Source: Dama dama (Eukaryota > Chordata > Mammalia > Artiodactyla > Cervidae). From it: 64,000 bases of DNA. Location of the stretch: positions 49,502,501 through 49,566,500 of the forward strand of contig NC_083704.1 in the NCBI RefSeq assembly GCF_033118175.1, in the 5' to 3' direction. A program made the position numbers and the translations under genes. The notes beneath the pieces were generated by a model. That model worked only from the letters and a program-made list of their open reading frames with translations, was not told the origin of the DNA and searched no databases. Positions 34,925 to 45,088 of the stretch are shown piece after piece; position 1 is the stretch's first letter, and each line of letters starts with the position of its first letter.

Positions 34925-35055
34925 CCAGGAGTTAGTCAACCTGAATTTGACTTCCATTCTCACCAGTAATCATTTATTGTGTGGCTTTAGATGAATTTCT
35001 TAATCTCCTTTTGAGCCTCTCACTTTTTAACATGAAGAAATTTTGCTAGTAACCT
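34925..35055 (+). repeat. MIR SINE fragment
   Basis: 'gtggctttagatgaatttct' and 'ctccttttgagcctctcac' fit the middle of a sense MIR. Confidence 0.55.
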
Positions 35056-35234
35056 GAAGTTAATTCACCTTATTTATTCATGGAGCAGTTATGGTAATGT
35101 GAGTATCAAGGGAGGATGGGTGTGTGTCCCATCTATGTTGTGGAAGCCAGGAAATATGCAATTAATTGGCATAAGTGTGGTCAGTTTAGGGTGACCGTTA
35201 TGTCTCTGACATGATGTTTCCAATAAGGAATGCA

Positions 35235-35525
35235 CTATAATGAAGAGCTTGGGCCCTGAAGCAAGACAGATATAGGATGAATCCCTAGCTCTGTGTGGCC
35301 TTCTCTGAGTCTCAGTTTTTTCATGGTCTTGTCACCAAGGTAATTGATTCTGGAAGAAATCCCAGCTCTACCCTTTTCTAATTAAGTGATTTTAGACAAA
35401 TTATATAACTATTCTGTATTTCAGATCCCCTTTAATAGCCCTGCCTTAGGTTTCTCAAAAGGTGATATAACACATGAAAAACATTCATCGAAACACCTTT
35501 AAACATAATAAATGCTCAGTGAAAG
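35235..35525 (+). repeat. MIR SINE
   Basis: Sense MIR landmarks: 'gaagagcttgggccctga', 'gtctcagttttttcatgg' and a 3' part 'aacataataaatgctcagtg'. It contains a second MIR-like core ('aagtgattttagacaaatt'), so it may be two overlapping copies. Confidence 0.6.
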
Positions 35526-35571
35526 ACAGCTGCAGTATTGTCTTGATGGTTGACATAGAGTTTTGTTTTTT

Positions 35572-35960
35572 TTTTATATTTAAGAATTTATTAGTTGAAA
35601 TATAACAGCTCTATTTGGGTATGATTGACTTACAGTAAATCGCAGCTATTTAATGTGCAAAACTGTATAACTTTTGGCATAGGGATGCACAAGTAAAACA
35701 GTGAAGATAATGGACATACTCATTACTTATCCAGATTTCCTCATGCCTCTTTGTAATTCATTCTTCCTTCCTCTACACAGTCTCTCCACCCCACTCCTTA
35801 GGCAAGCACTGATCTCCTTTATGTTGCTGTAGATTAGTTTGCTATTTCTAGAATTTTGTGTAAATAGTATCATACAGTATGTACTCTTTCTGACTTGCTT
35901 ATTTTCACTTATCGATATTACATGAATCAGTAAGTCATTCCTTTTTGTTGCTGACTAGTA
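35572..35960 (-). repeat. old L1 3'-UTR fragment
   Basis: Antisense L1 3' UTR: 'tgattgacttacagtaaatc', 'gatgcacaagtaaaacagtg', 'tctagaattttgtgtaaata', 'catacagtatgtactctttc'. Confidence 0.75.
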
Positions 35961-35961
35961 T

Positions 35962-36050
35962 GCCAATAATCTTGGCACAGGTTCAACCCCTGGTCACAGA
36001 ACTAAGATTCCAAAGGCCACACAGTGCGGCCAAGAAAAAAAAAAAAGTGA
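35962..36050 (+). mobile_element. tRNA-type (CHR-like) SINE fragment
   Basis: 'ggttcaacccctggtcacag' then 'aactaagattccaaagg', 'agtgcggccaag' and a run of A. This is the 3' half of a cetartiodactyl tRNA-derived SINE. The left half is missing. Confidence 0.65.
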
Positions 36051-36059
36051 AAGGGGGGA

Positions 36060-37140
36060 ATATATCATCTTGCCTTTTGTTTCATATTTTCTTTAATCTC
36101 TTTTTGCTGCCTTGATGGAGGATTGTAATTGATTCATTTCTGTCATCTTTGTCAGTATATTCACTGTAGCTCTTTCTTTTGTTATTTTGGTGGCTTCTTT
36201 AGAATTTATTATAGACTTAGCTTATCACATGTACTTTCAAATGCTATTATTCCTTTTCATGTATAGTATATGAATTTTATATCACAACATTATATTTCTA
36301 TTTTTTCCTCCTGATTTTTGCTTTTGCTGTAATACATTTTACTTCTATTTTTGTTATAAACCCCAGAATACATTTTTATTATACCATGCTTGGTTCCAGT
36401 GATAGATTGTCTTTAAGAGAAATTTAAATAAGAAAAATTTTTTTTATGTTTACTCATATCATTAACATTTCTGGTGGTCTTTATTCCTCTTTGTAGATTG
36501 AGATATCTATCTGATATAATATTCTGTGTCCCCAAAGATTTTACTTTTTTCTTTTTTTGGAGAGCAAGTCTGCTGCTGCTGAGTTCTTTTAGCTTTTGTT
36601 TATCTAGAGAATTCTTTATTTCATCTTTGTTTTTGAAGATTTTTTTTTCTGGATATAGAATTCTGAGTTAACTGATTTTTTTTCCCTATTAACTCTTTAA
36701 AGATGTTGCTCCACTGTTTTCCAACTTTGTTCTTTCTCACAAGAAAACTGCTATCATTTTTGTTTCTCTTTAGTATGTCTTTGTTTTCTTCTGGCTAAGT
36801 TTAACGTTTTTTTTCTTTTATTGATTTAAGTAGTTTGATTATGATGTGCCTTTCTTTAGTTTTCTTCATGTTCCTTGTGATTGGTGTGCATTTTACTTCT
36901 TAGATTTGTGGATTTCTACTTTTTGTTATTATTTTAAGCTACCTCGTGACTGGCAGCATATGTAGATCACATAGGTTATTTCTTTTTGAGTGAATGTTGG
37001 TAGTTTGTTTCTTTTAAGGAATTGGTCCAATTTTATCAATACTGTCAGATTTATGATCACAAAATTATAATTAATGTTTCCTTATTACTGATTTACCAGT
37101 TCTAATGGTGGTCTCTTTCCTTTCTTGATATAGCTGATTT
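36060..37140 (-). repeat. old L1M 5'-region fragment
   Basis: Very T-rich on the plus strand. It includes 'tagagaattctttatttc', 'gatatagaattctgagtt' and 'gtttgattatgatgtgcc', which resemble the antisense 5' region of old L1M elements. A second, similar segment occurs at about 38860-39370. Confidence 0.5.
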
Positions 37141-37189
37141 CTATCTTCTTTTTTTTTTTTTTGGTCAGTATGCCTAAAAGTTTATCTTC

Positions 37190-37402
37190 TTTGTTGTTGT
37201 TTAGTCTCTAAGTCATGTCTAACTCTTTCGTGACTCGGTGGACTGTAACTTGCCAGGCTCCTCCATCCGTGGGATTTCCCAGGTGAGGATACTGGGATGA
37301 GTTGCCATTTCCTTCTCTAGGGGATCTTCCTGATCCAGGGATCAAATCTGCATCTCCTGCACTGGCAAGTGAGTTCCTCACCACTGAGACACCAGGGAAG
37401 CC
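37190..37402 (-). mobile_element. Bov-tA SINE
   Basis: On the minus strand it begins 'ggcttccctggtgtctca' and runs through the B-box-like region to the BovB tail ('aagtcatgtctaactctttc' on the plus strand). The flanks 'tatcttct' and 'tatcctct' may be a decayed target duplication. Confidence 0.85.
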
Positions 37403-39009
37403 TGTATCCTCTCTAGTGGTCTTCTAAGGAACAGACTTTATGTTTCATTGTTTTCTTTCTGTATTTTTCTGGTTTCAGATCAATTTGACCTTGTTTTCTA
37501 ACAGTGCAAGTTTTCTCTAACTGCTCCATCATCTGCTTCTTATATATTTTTATTTTCATTAAATTAAAAATATTTTCTAATTTCCCTTGTGACTTCCTCT
37601 TGAACCCATGGGTTATATAACAGTGTGTTATTTAATTTCCAAACATTTGGTGATGTTCTCAGATACCTTTCTGTTACAGATACCCGATTTTACTCCATTG
37701 TGTCCTGAAGAAATTATTTTTATTATCTTTCTTCTTTTAAACTTCTTAAGGTTCATTCTATGGCACAAGTATATTTCATTTTGTTGAATGCTTCATTTGC
37801 ACTTGACAATAATATGTATTCTGTTGTTGAGTGGAGTGTTCTATAAATGTCAGGTCAAATTGGTTGCTAGTGCTATACCATTCTTCTATACCTTTATTGA
37901 TTTTCTCTACTTATTCTATTGATTAATATGAAAGTAGTGTTGAAGTCCTTGTAAGATAATCAGTGATTGGTTCTCCTTTCAATTCTATCAGTTTTTGCTT
38001 TGTGCGTGTTGAAGCTCTGTTAAGTGTGCAGATTTTTAATGCTGTTATAACCACCTGTTATTTTGTAATGACCTTTTTGTTACTAGGAAAACTTTTTTTA
38101 TTCTTGGTAATAGTCTTTGCCTGGAAATTGACTTTATCAGTATTGATATAGCTGCTTCAGTTTTCTTTTCTTTACTTTTTGTACGCTATATCCTTTTTGC
38201 TTATTATTTTTAATGTATGTATATATTTATTTAAAGTGAGTATCTTAGTACATAGAAGGTCTTGCTTTTTGAACCCAATATAATAGTGTCTGTCTTTCAA
38301 TTGCTATATTTAGACTATTATTATAATGATTGGTATGATTTAATTTAGGTTTCTCATTTTATCATGTGTTTCCTGTTTGCCTTATCTAGTTTTTATCTAT
38401 TTCTTCTAAGGACTTTCAGATTATTTAACTATGTTTAATATTCCATTTGACTTTATCTGTTGGCTTTTTACTATCTACATTTAATTTTTAAGTGGTTGCT
38501 CTAGAGCTTTCTGTCTCTATATATTTAGTCTTGTGTGGTGTACTTAGAATTAATGTTCTAACACATCCAGTGAAAGAAAGAAACCTCACAACCCTGTCAT
38601 TGTCTTCACTTTTCAATTATATGTTGTATTTCTTGTGAACAAGTTGCAAACATACGTTGAAAACCCCATCAGAAACATTATAATTTTTACATGTAAAAGA
38701 ACATTTAATTCATATATAACTTAAAGGTCCAAAGAGGAGGAAATATAGTCTATCATATTTTCCAGTCATTTCCCATTGCTTTAGAGCTTCCTTCTTTTCT
38801 GAATTTCTGGATTTTCTTCTGGTTTAATCTCCCTTAATTCTGAACAGCATTTTTTGGTCACTTTTTTAGAGCAGATCTGCTGTTGATAAATTCTCTGAAT
38901 GTATCTTTGTCAGAGAATTTTCTCTTTATTTCTGGAGATTATTTTGCTGGCAACAGAATTCTGGATTGACTGTTTTTTTTTTCCTTCTGTCAAGACTATT
39001 AAGAACCTT

Positions 39010-39030
39010 TTTTTTTTTTTTTTTTTTTTG
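39010..39030. repeat. poly(T) run
   Basis: About 21 T within the antisense L1M sequence. Confidence 0.85.
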
Positions 39031-39612
39031 CTCTCATCTGGCCTCCATGATTTCTGGTGAGAGATACAGAGTCCTGTCATTTATTATTCCCCTCTGTGTA
39101 GCATGTCATTTTTCTCTAGACTTTTTTTTTTTATCTTTGACTTTTAGCAGTTTGATTTTGGTATAGTTGTGTGTAGTTTTCTTTGCATTTATACTGTTTA
39201 AAGTTTGTTCTACTTCTTGTCATTGTGAATTTATGTCTTTTACCAAATTTCAGAAGTTTCAGTCATTTTTTTCTCAATTTTTTTTTTAAAACATGAGTCT
39301 CTTTTTCTCTTTCAGTGGTATTCCAATGTCACAAATATTACACATTTTGATATTGTTCCACAGGTTTGTTTATGTTTTATTATAAACAAATTATATACTT
39401 TGTTTATATTTTATTGAGTTTTTTCTTCTCTTATTTTGGATCAGGTGTTTTCTATTGATTTATCTTCAAGTTTCATGTCCCTTTCCATGGTCTTTTTCAT
39501 TCTGGCATTGAGTCATATGGTGATTTTTAATTTCAGATATTTTATTTGTATAGCTTCTATCTCTGCTGAGGATTTCTTTCTTTTTCCCTTCACTTAAAGT
39601 GTGTTTAATTCC

Positions 39613-39838
39613 ATGGTGGCTCAAACGGTTAAAAAAACAAACAAACAAACAAAAAACCTGCCTGCAATGCAGGAAACCCGGGATTGATACCTCAGTTGGG
39701 AAGATCCCCTGGCAAAGGGAATGACTACCCATTGCAGTATTCTTACCTGAAGAATTCCAGGACAGAGGAGCCTGGCAGGCTACAATTCATGGGGCCACAA
39801 AGAATCAGATGCAACTGAGCAACTATCATACACACATA
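39613..39838 (+). mobile_element. Bov-tA SINE with AAAC expansion in the head
   Basis: 'ggtggctcaaacggtt' is followed by (AAAC)n at 39630-39655, then 'ctgcctgcaatgcagg', 'gggaagatcccctgg' and the BovB tail 'gatgcaactgagcaac'. The simple-repeat expansion sits inside the tRNA-like head rather than in the tail. Confidence 0.8.
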
Positions 39839-40217
39839 TACAAACACACAAGACACACACAATCTTTATCTCATGCAGCATAGTTAGAATGTTTGCTTTA
39901 AAGTTTTTGTCTGATAATTGTGTCATGTTGGGGTTGGCATCTGTTGATCATCTTTTTCTTTGCAAATTTGCCATGTATTACAGGTTTTTGTATGGCAAGC
40001 TTTCTGAACATTTTGAATATTGTGTAATATAGATTCTGGGTCCTGCTAAAATCCTTTGGAGAATATAGAATGTTTGCCTTAGCATGCAGTGTAGTTAAAT
40101 TCATTGCAAGTTATGTTTCTTCATCTGTGAGTGGTGGTTCCAGTGTCGATTCAGTTTTCAAAGCCTTTAGGTCTATTCCATTCATGCACAGCTTAAGGAT
40201 GAGCCGAGTAGTTTTGC

Positions 40218-40378
40218 AGGTTCATACACAGAGGATGAGGTGGCTGGATGGCATCACCAATGCAATGGACATGAACTTGGGCAAACTTCAGGAGATGGTG
40301 AGGGACAGGGAAGCCTGGCGTGCTGCAGTCCATGGGGTTGCAAACATCTGGACATGAATGGGTGACTGAACAACAACA
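40218..40378 (+). mobile_element. BovB 3' tail
   Basis: 'gaggatgaggtggctgga', 'ggtgagggacagggaagcc', 'acatgaatgggtgactgaac'. A 5'-truncated copy of about 160 bases inside the old L1M. acacaga at both edges may be a short target duplication. Confidence 0.8.
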
Positions 40379-40600
40379 CAGAATTATAGGATTATCTTAT
40401 TCAGCTCTTTACTCTCCCGGATTCCCTCTACACTCTCCACTTCACAGGGCTCTTCTCCCCAGTTTTCAAATTAAAAAGGTGGGATTTCTCTGAGAGTTTT
40501 GTTGGTGTGGGCTGCTGCAGACACTTCACATTCGGGGTCCTCAGGAAGTTGCTTTTATACAGCATTTAGTTGTAATCAGTGAGAAATGGGGCTGTAGAGG
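40379..40600 (-). repeat. old L1M 5' region, right-hand end
   Basis: Resumes the antisense L1M sequence after the BovB tail and fades out near 40600, where the 5' end of the old element would lie. Confidence 0.4.
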
Positions 40601-40699
40601 ACTAATCCCTTTTGGCCAGCAATGAGAGTCTTAGGACATTGTTTAAAGGGTTAAATGTTACCTACCATTATGTAATTTCCCCCATGTTCTTTAATAATT

Positions 40700-41100
40700 A
40701 AGTTCAGAATTTATTCTTTTATGCCTCTTAGTGCTTAAGTGATTTCTCTAAACAGTCACAGTTGGTAGCACAACTGTGATCTGAGTGTTTAAAATGGCTG
40801 ACCACTTTCCAGGTGGTTTTAATTGATTTGTCTATAGCAATGGATATACTGAACACAGGCAATGTTGTATGGCTTCCACCACTGCCTCTGAGTGGAACAG
40901 GTTTGTGAATGTCTTGAACAACATTCTTCCATGAAGAGCTCTGCATTTATCATGGATTCTGGAACTTCCTGCTGGCGAAGGTTCTTATTCTTCGTCCACG
41001 ATTCATACAGTTCCCATTGCTTCTTGACATTTCTTATAGGCTTAAACCCAGGCTTTGTTGGTGTGGGAGATGAGGAGATATAGAACTCATAGGGACCCAT
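40700..41100 (-). pseudogene. unidentified coding-like sequence, possibly a broken gene copy
   Basis: The minus strand opens with ATG at 41098-41100 and runs 93 codons to 40819. An overlapping frame (40728-40946) continues to the left in another phase, which would fit a single-base frameshift. The first frame begins 'MGPYEFYIS' and includes 'KPGFKPIRNVKKQWELYES'. That stretch is rich in charged and aromatic residues and lacks the low-complexity look of the chance frames around it. I do not recognise the protein. No poly(A) or target duplication was found, and no intron boundary is obvious. It could be a decayed retrocopy, a lone exon or chance. Confidence 0.25.
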
Positions 41101-41969
41101 GTACTATGAGAGAGGTAGGATCATGTTTTCAGATAGGGTTTCTGCTCATTACATGAGAATAGACATATTAAAACAACATCTTAATTTGCATTATGCCCAA
41201 GGTTTTTCCATGACAAATTGACTGTTTACATTTGTGTAGTGATTATTCAGTCAATATCTTTACCCACATATGCATTGCATTTGTGAATAATCAGATATAG
41301 CATTTGTAGAAGCAAGAAAGAGTTAATTATCACCATGTGACTATTTATAATTTCTTTTCTTCTTTTTTCTTGCATGCTGAGAGGATGAATAAATGTACTG
41401 GAATAAAGCCAGGAATGCCCCTTACCCAAGAGGGAGTTGTTGCAGGGGAATCCAGAACAATTAGACCGTGTTACTTCCTTTTGTTAAGGCAGTCATCTGG
41501 GGTCACAGCTAATGTAAAGAAGGGCATTGTCAGTAACAAGTAAAGTGAGGCTGTTGTTAAAATGAAACAGGCTGTGTTTTGCCCTGTAACCTCTTGCTAC
41601 AACCAGCTCTTCCATGATAGCCATTGGCGCCAAGGAAAATCGGGCAGAATAGTTGGAACCTTTCCCAGTCCAGAATATGCATTACCAGCCCTTCTATTTG
41701 AAAGCTATTTTAAATCTTTTTAGAACTATCTAAGTAGTTAGAGATAAAGTTAGAGAATACTTTCATTGCTAATAGATAAATAAGTTTAATAAAGCCTTTT
41801 TACAGAATGAGTATAGGAGAGAGAGAAAACCAAAATGGAAATCAGGAATCTTAGAATTGTTAACTTAAAATGGTTTAAGGCACTCTCTGGACTTCAGTTT
41901 TAGCCTTTTGTATAATGGGGAGGGGCTACCTAGTAGATCAAACAATAAATGAAAATATTAAACAATGAT
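41101..41969. other. unique non-coding stretch
   Basis: No gene or repeat is recognised. Confidence 0.4.
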
Positions 41970-42180
41970 AAATGTTAGACTTTGTGCATTACATGGATTA
42001 TCTCACTTAACCTCACAACAGCTATAATATACATAATCTCACAACAGCTGTAATATACATGCTATTAAATTTCCTTTTTCCAGGTAATAGGATTGAGGCT
42101 TAGGGAAGTTACTTGATTTGCCAAAGTTGAATATTTTTGCTTCAAAGTAATACATTCTGACTCTAGGCTCTGGTGAACTC
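41970..42180 (-). repeat. MIR SINE with internal 26-bp tandem duplication
   Basis: Antisense MIR: 'tacatggattatctcactt', 'aggattgaggcttagggaag'. Within it a 26-bp unit starting ctcacaacagct occurs at 42012-42037 and again at 42038-42063 with 3 differences. Confidence 0.65.
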
Positions 42181-42689
42181 TTGAAATTATAACTACTCAG
42201 TAGTAGAGTTCAACCAGAGCTCTGATTCTGATTGTTTTGTAGGGATTTCCTGGAGCACAGTGTTCATAAACATTTTGAAGCCCATACTGGCTAAGTGCAT
42301 TAGTGTAGTTGCTGAATTGATTATTGGTGTCTGCTGTGGCACAAGAGGACAAAACAAAGGCATATATGCTCAGTGTTTGCCATCCATATCAGGTGGTTAC
42401 TGAGGGCCCTCTGACAAAAACACCAGACACAGTACTGCTGCTAACGCCAGCACATGGAGCAGTGTTTCAGTTTCCATTATTTTACATTAACTTTAGGAAT
42501 TTGTAGTGTCACCACAGGTACAGTATTCGTTTTCCAGAGGAGAGCTCTCTTCTCTTTAAAATATCTCTCAAGAGATGCCCTAAATTATCACAGGGCTGAG
42601 AGAACCATTGTATATACATAATGGTCCTAACATAAAAAATTCAGAAGTAACTATATTAGTGAAAAAACAACATGATGCCATAACAAACC
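42181..42689. other. unique non-coding stretch
   Basis: Left flank of the L1. Nothing is recognised. Confidence 0.4.
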
Positions 42690-43099
42690 ACTTGTGGAAT
42701 CTAGTTCCTGACCAAAGATCAAACCCTGAACCTTTGGAGTGGGAGCACTGAGTCTAAACTACCAGAGAACTAACCCTAGGGAGTATCAAGTAGTGAGAAC
42801 CCACAAAAAGGAAACCACTTGAATACAAGACCCAGCATCACCCAACCACCAGTAGCACCCTGTGTGGGACACCTCATCGAAACAACAAACAAAACAAAAA
42901 TACAAAGCTAGTCACCAGGAGACAGGAACACCACCTCACTCAGCCTTCCCCATCAGAGGAGAAACAAACAATCACAACAAACAGCACGAATCTCACCTTG
43001 TACAAAGCTCACACAAACCACTGGACCAACCTTAGGAGGGCAGAAACCAAAAGGAAGAAAGAATTCAACCTTATTCAAGGCAAGCATTCAACTTTTCTT

Positions 43100-44062
43100 G
43101 AAGCCTGGAAAAAGGAGAGCTCAAACACAATAACTTAAAAAAAAAAAAAGAAAGAAAGAAAGAAAATAGAAATATGGCACAAATGTAAGAACAAACTAGA
43201 AACACAGAAGTCCAAATAAATGAAGAGGAAATAGGAAAATTACCTGAAAAAGAATTCAGGATAACGATAGTAAAAATGATTACAAAAAAAACAAAAAAAC
43301 ACCTTGAAAACAAAATGGAGAAAATGCAAGAATCAATTAGCAAAGACCTGGAAGAATTAAAGAATAAGCATATAGAGACAAGCAACACAATTACTAAAAT
43401 TAAAAATACTCTAGAAGGAATCAATAGCAGAATATCTGAGGCAGAAAAATGAATCAATGAGCTCGGAAGATAAAATGATAGAAATAAGTTCTGAAGAGCA
43501 GAATAAAGTAAAAAGAACAAAAAGAGCTGAGGATAGTCTCAGAGACCTCTGGGACCATATTAAATGCACCAAAATTCGAATTATAGGAGTCCCAGAAGAA
43601 GAAGAGAAAAAGAAAGGGTATGAGAAAATTTTTGAAGAGGTTATAGTTGAAAATTTCCCCAACATGGAAAAGGAAATAGCCAATCAAGTCCAAGAGGCAC
43701 AAAGAGTTCCATACAGGATAAACCAAGGAGAAACACACCAACACATACTAATCAAACTAACAAAGAGTAAACACAAAGAAAGAATATTAAAAGCAGCAAG
43801 GAAAAGGCAACAAATAATATACAAGGGAAACCCCATATACTTAACAGCTGATCTTTCAGCAGAAACTCTGCAGTCCAGAAGGGAATGGCAGGATATATTT
43901 AAAGTACTGAAATGGAAAAATCTACAACCAAGATTACTGTACCCAGCAAGGATCTCGTTCAAAATCGATGGAGAAATAAAAAGCTTTTCAGACAAGCAAA
44001 AGTTAAAAGAATTCAGTACCACCAAACCAGCTTTACAACAAATGTTAAATGGACTTATATAG
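43100..44062 (+). pseudogene. L1 ORF1 (RNA-binding chaperone), broken
   Basis: ORF1 protein coats L1 RNA through a coiled coil, an RRM-type domain and a C-terminal domain. Here the coiled-coil part is read in one frame up to 43452, with stops TAA at 43186-43188 and TGA at 43450-43452. The downstream part is in another frame (43457-44062, 201 codons), consistent with one extra base near 43465. The second part carries 'KIRIIGVPEEEE', typical of the RRM start, and ends 'ALQQMLNGLI'. An (A)n(GAAA)n expansion at 43138-43165 sits near the N-terminal region. Several independent lesions show an inactive copy. Confidence 0.8.
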
Positions 44063-44119
44063 TCAATAAATACAAGAGAAGAAAAAAGATCTACAAAATC
44101 AACCCCAAACAATTAGAAA

Positions 44120-45088
44120 ATGGCAATGGAAACATATATATCAATAATTGCTTTAAATGTAAATGGATTAAATGCTCCAACCAAAAGACACAGACTGGCT
44201 GAATGGATACAAAAACAAGGCCCATATATATGCTGTCTACAAGAGACCCACTTCAGACCTCAAGACACATATAGACAGAAAATGAGAGGATGGAAAAACA
44301 TATTCCATGCAAACGGGAAGCAAAAGAAAGCTGGAGTAGCAATCCTCATATCAGACAAAATAGACCTTAAAATAAAGAATATTACAAGAAATAAGGAAGG
44401 ACACTACATAATGATAAAGGAATCAATCCAAGAGGAAGACATAACAATTGTAAATATCTGTGCAACCAACATAGGAGCACCTCAATACATAAGACAAGCA
44501 TTAACAGACATAAAAGGAGAAATTGACATTAACACAATAATAGTAGGAGACTTTAACACCCCACTCACACTAATGGACAGATCGTTCAAACAGAAAATTA
44601 ATAAGGAAGCACAAGTCTTAAAAGATACATTAGATGAGATGGATTTCATTGATATCTTCAGGACATTCCATCCAAATGCAGAAGAATACACCTTCTCAAG
44701 TGCACATGAAGCATTCTCCAGGATAGACCACATCTTGGGTCACAAATCAAACCTCAGTAAATTTAAGAAAATTGAAATTGTTTCATGCATCTTCTCTGAC
44801 CACAATGCTATGAGACTAGTTATCAATTACAAGAAAAAACCTGTAAGAAACACAAACACATGGAGATTAAACAACACATTTCTAAATAAACAACAGGTTA
44901 CTGAAGAAATCAAAAGGGAAATAAAAAAATTTCTAGAAACAAATGTCAATGAAAACATGACAACTCAAAATCTATGGGATGCAGCAAAAGCAGTTCTAAG
45001 AGGGAAGTTTATAGCAATACAATCATACCTCAAGAAAGAAGAAAAACTTCAAATAGACAACCTAACTTTACACCTAAAGCAACTGTAA
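44120..45088 (+). pseudogene. L1 ORF2, endonuclease part (open 322 codons, truncated)
   Basis: The apurinic-type endonuclease domain of ORF2 is open from ATG 44120 to a stop at 45086-45088. Visible motifs: 'IIALNVNGLN' (catalytic Asn region), 'CCLQETHF' (metal-binding Glu), 'IVGDFNTPL', 'SRIDHILGH' and 'IFSDHNAM' (catalytic His). The domain therefore looks chemically intact, but the frame stops where ORF2 should continue into the linker before the reverse transcriptase; the stop TAA replaces an expected Glu or Lys codon. It follows ORF1 by 57 bases, as is usual in L1. Confidence 0.85.

Larger units (their letters stand above)
37440..40210 (-). repeat. old L1M 5' region, antisense
   Basis: Landmarks of antisense L1M 5' sequence in order: 'aatttccaaacatttggtg', 'gagtggagtgttctataaat', 'ctatcagtttttgctttg', 'tgtctttcaattgctat', 'taagtggttgctctagag', 'tgacttttagcagtttga'. 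Interrupted by the SINE at 39613-39838. The T-rich frames across it are not genes. Confidence 0.6.

Noticed and set aside
36474..39166. Several Phe/Leu-rich frames resembling membrane proteins
   Set aside because: They are translations of T-rich antisense L1M sequence.
43071..43744. Minus-strand hydrophobic frames up to 149 codons
   Set aside because: Shadows of the A-rich L1 ORF1 on the opposite strand.
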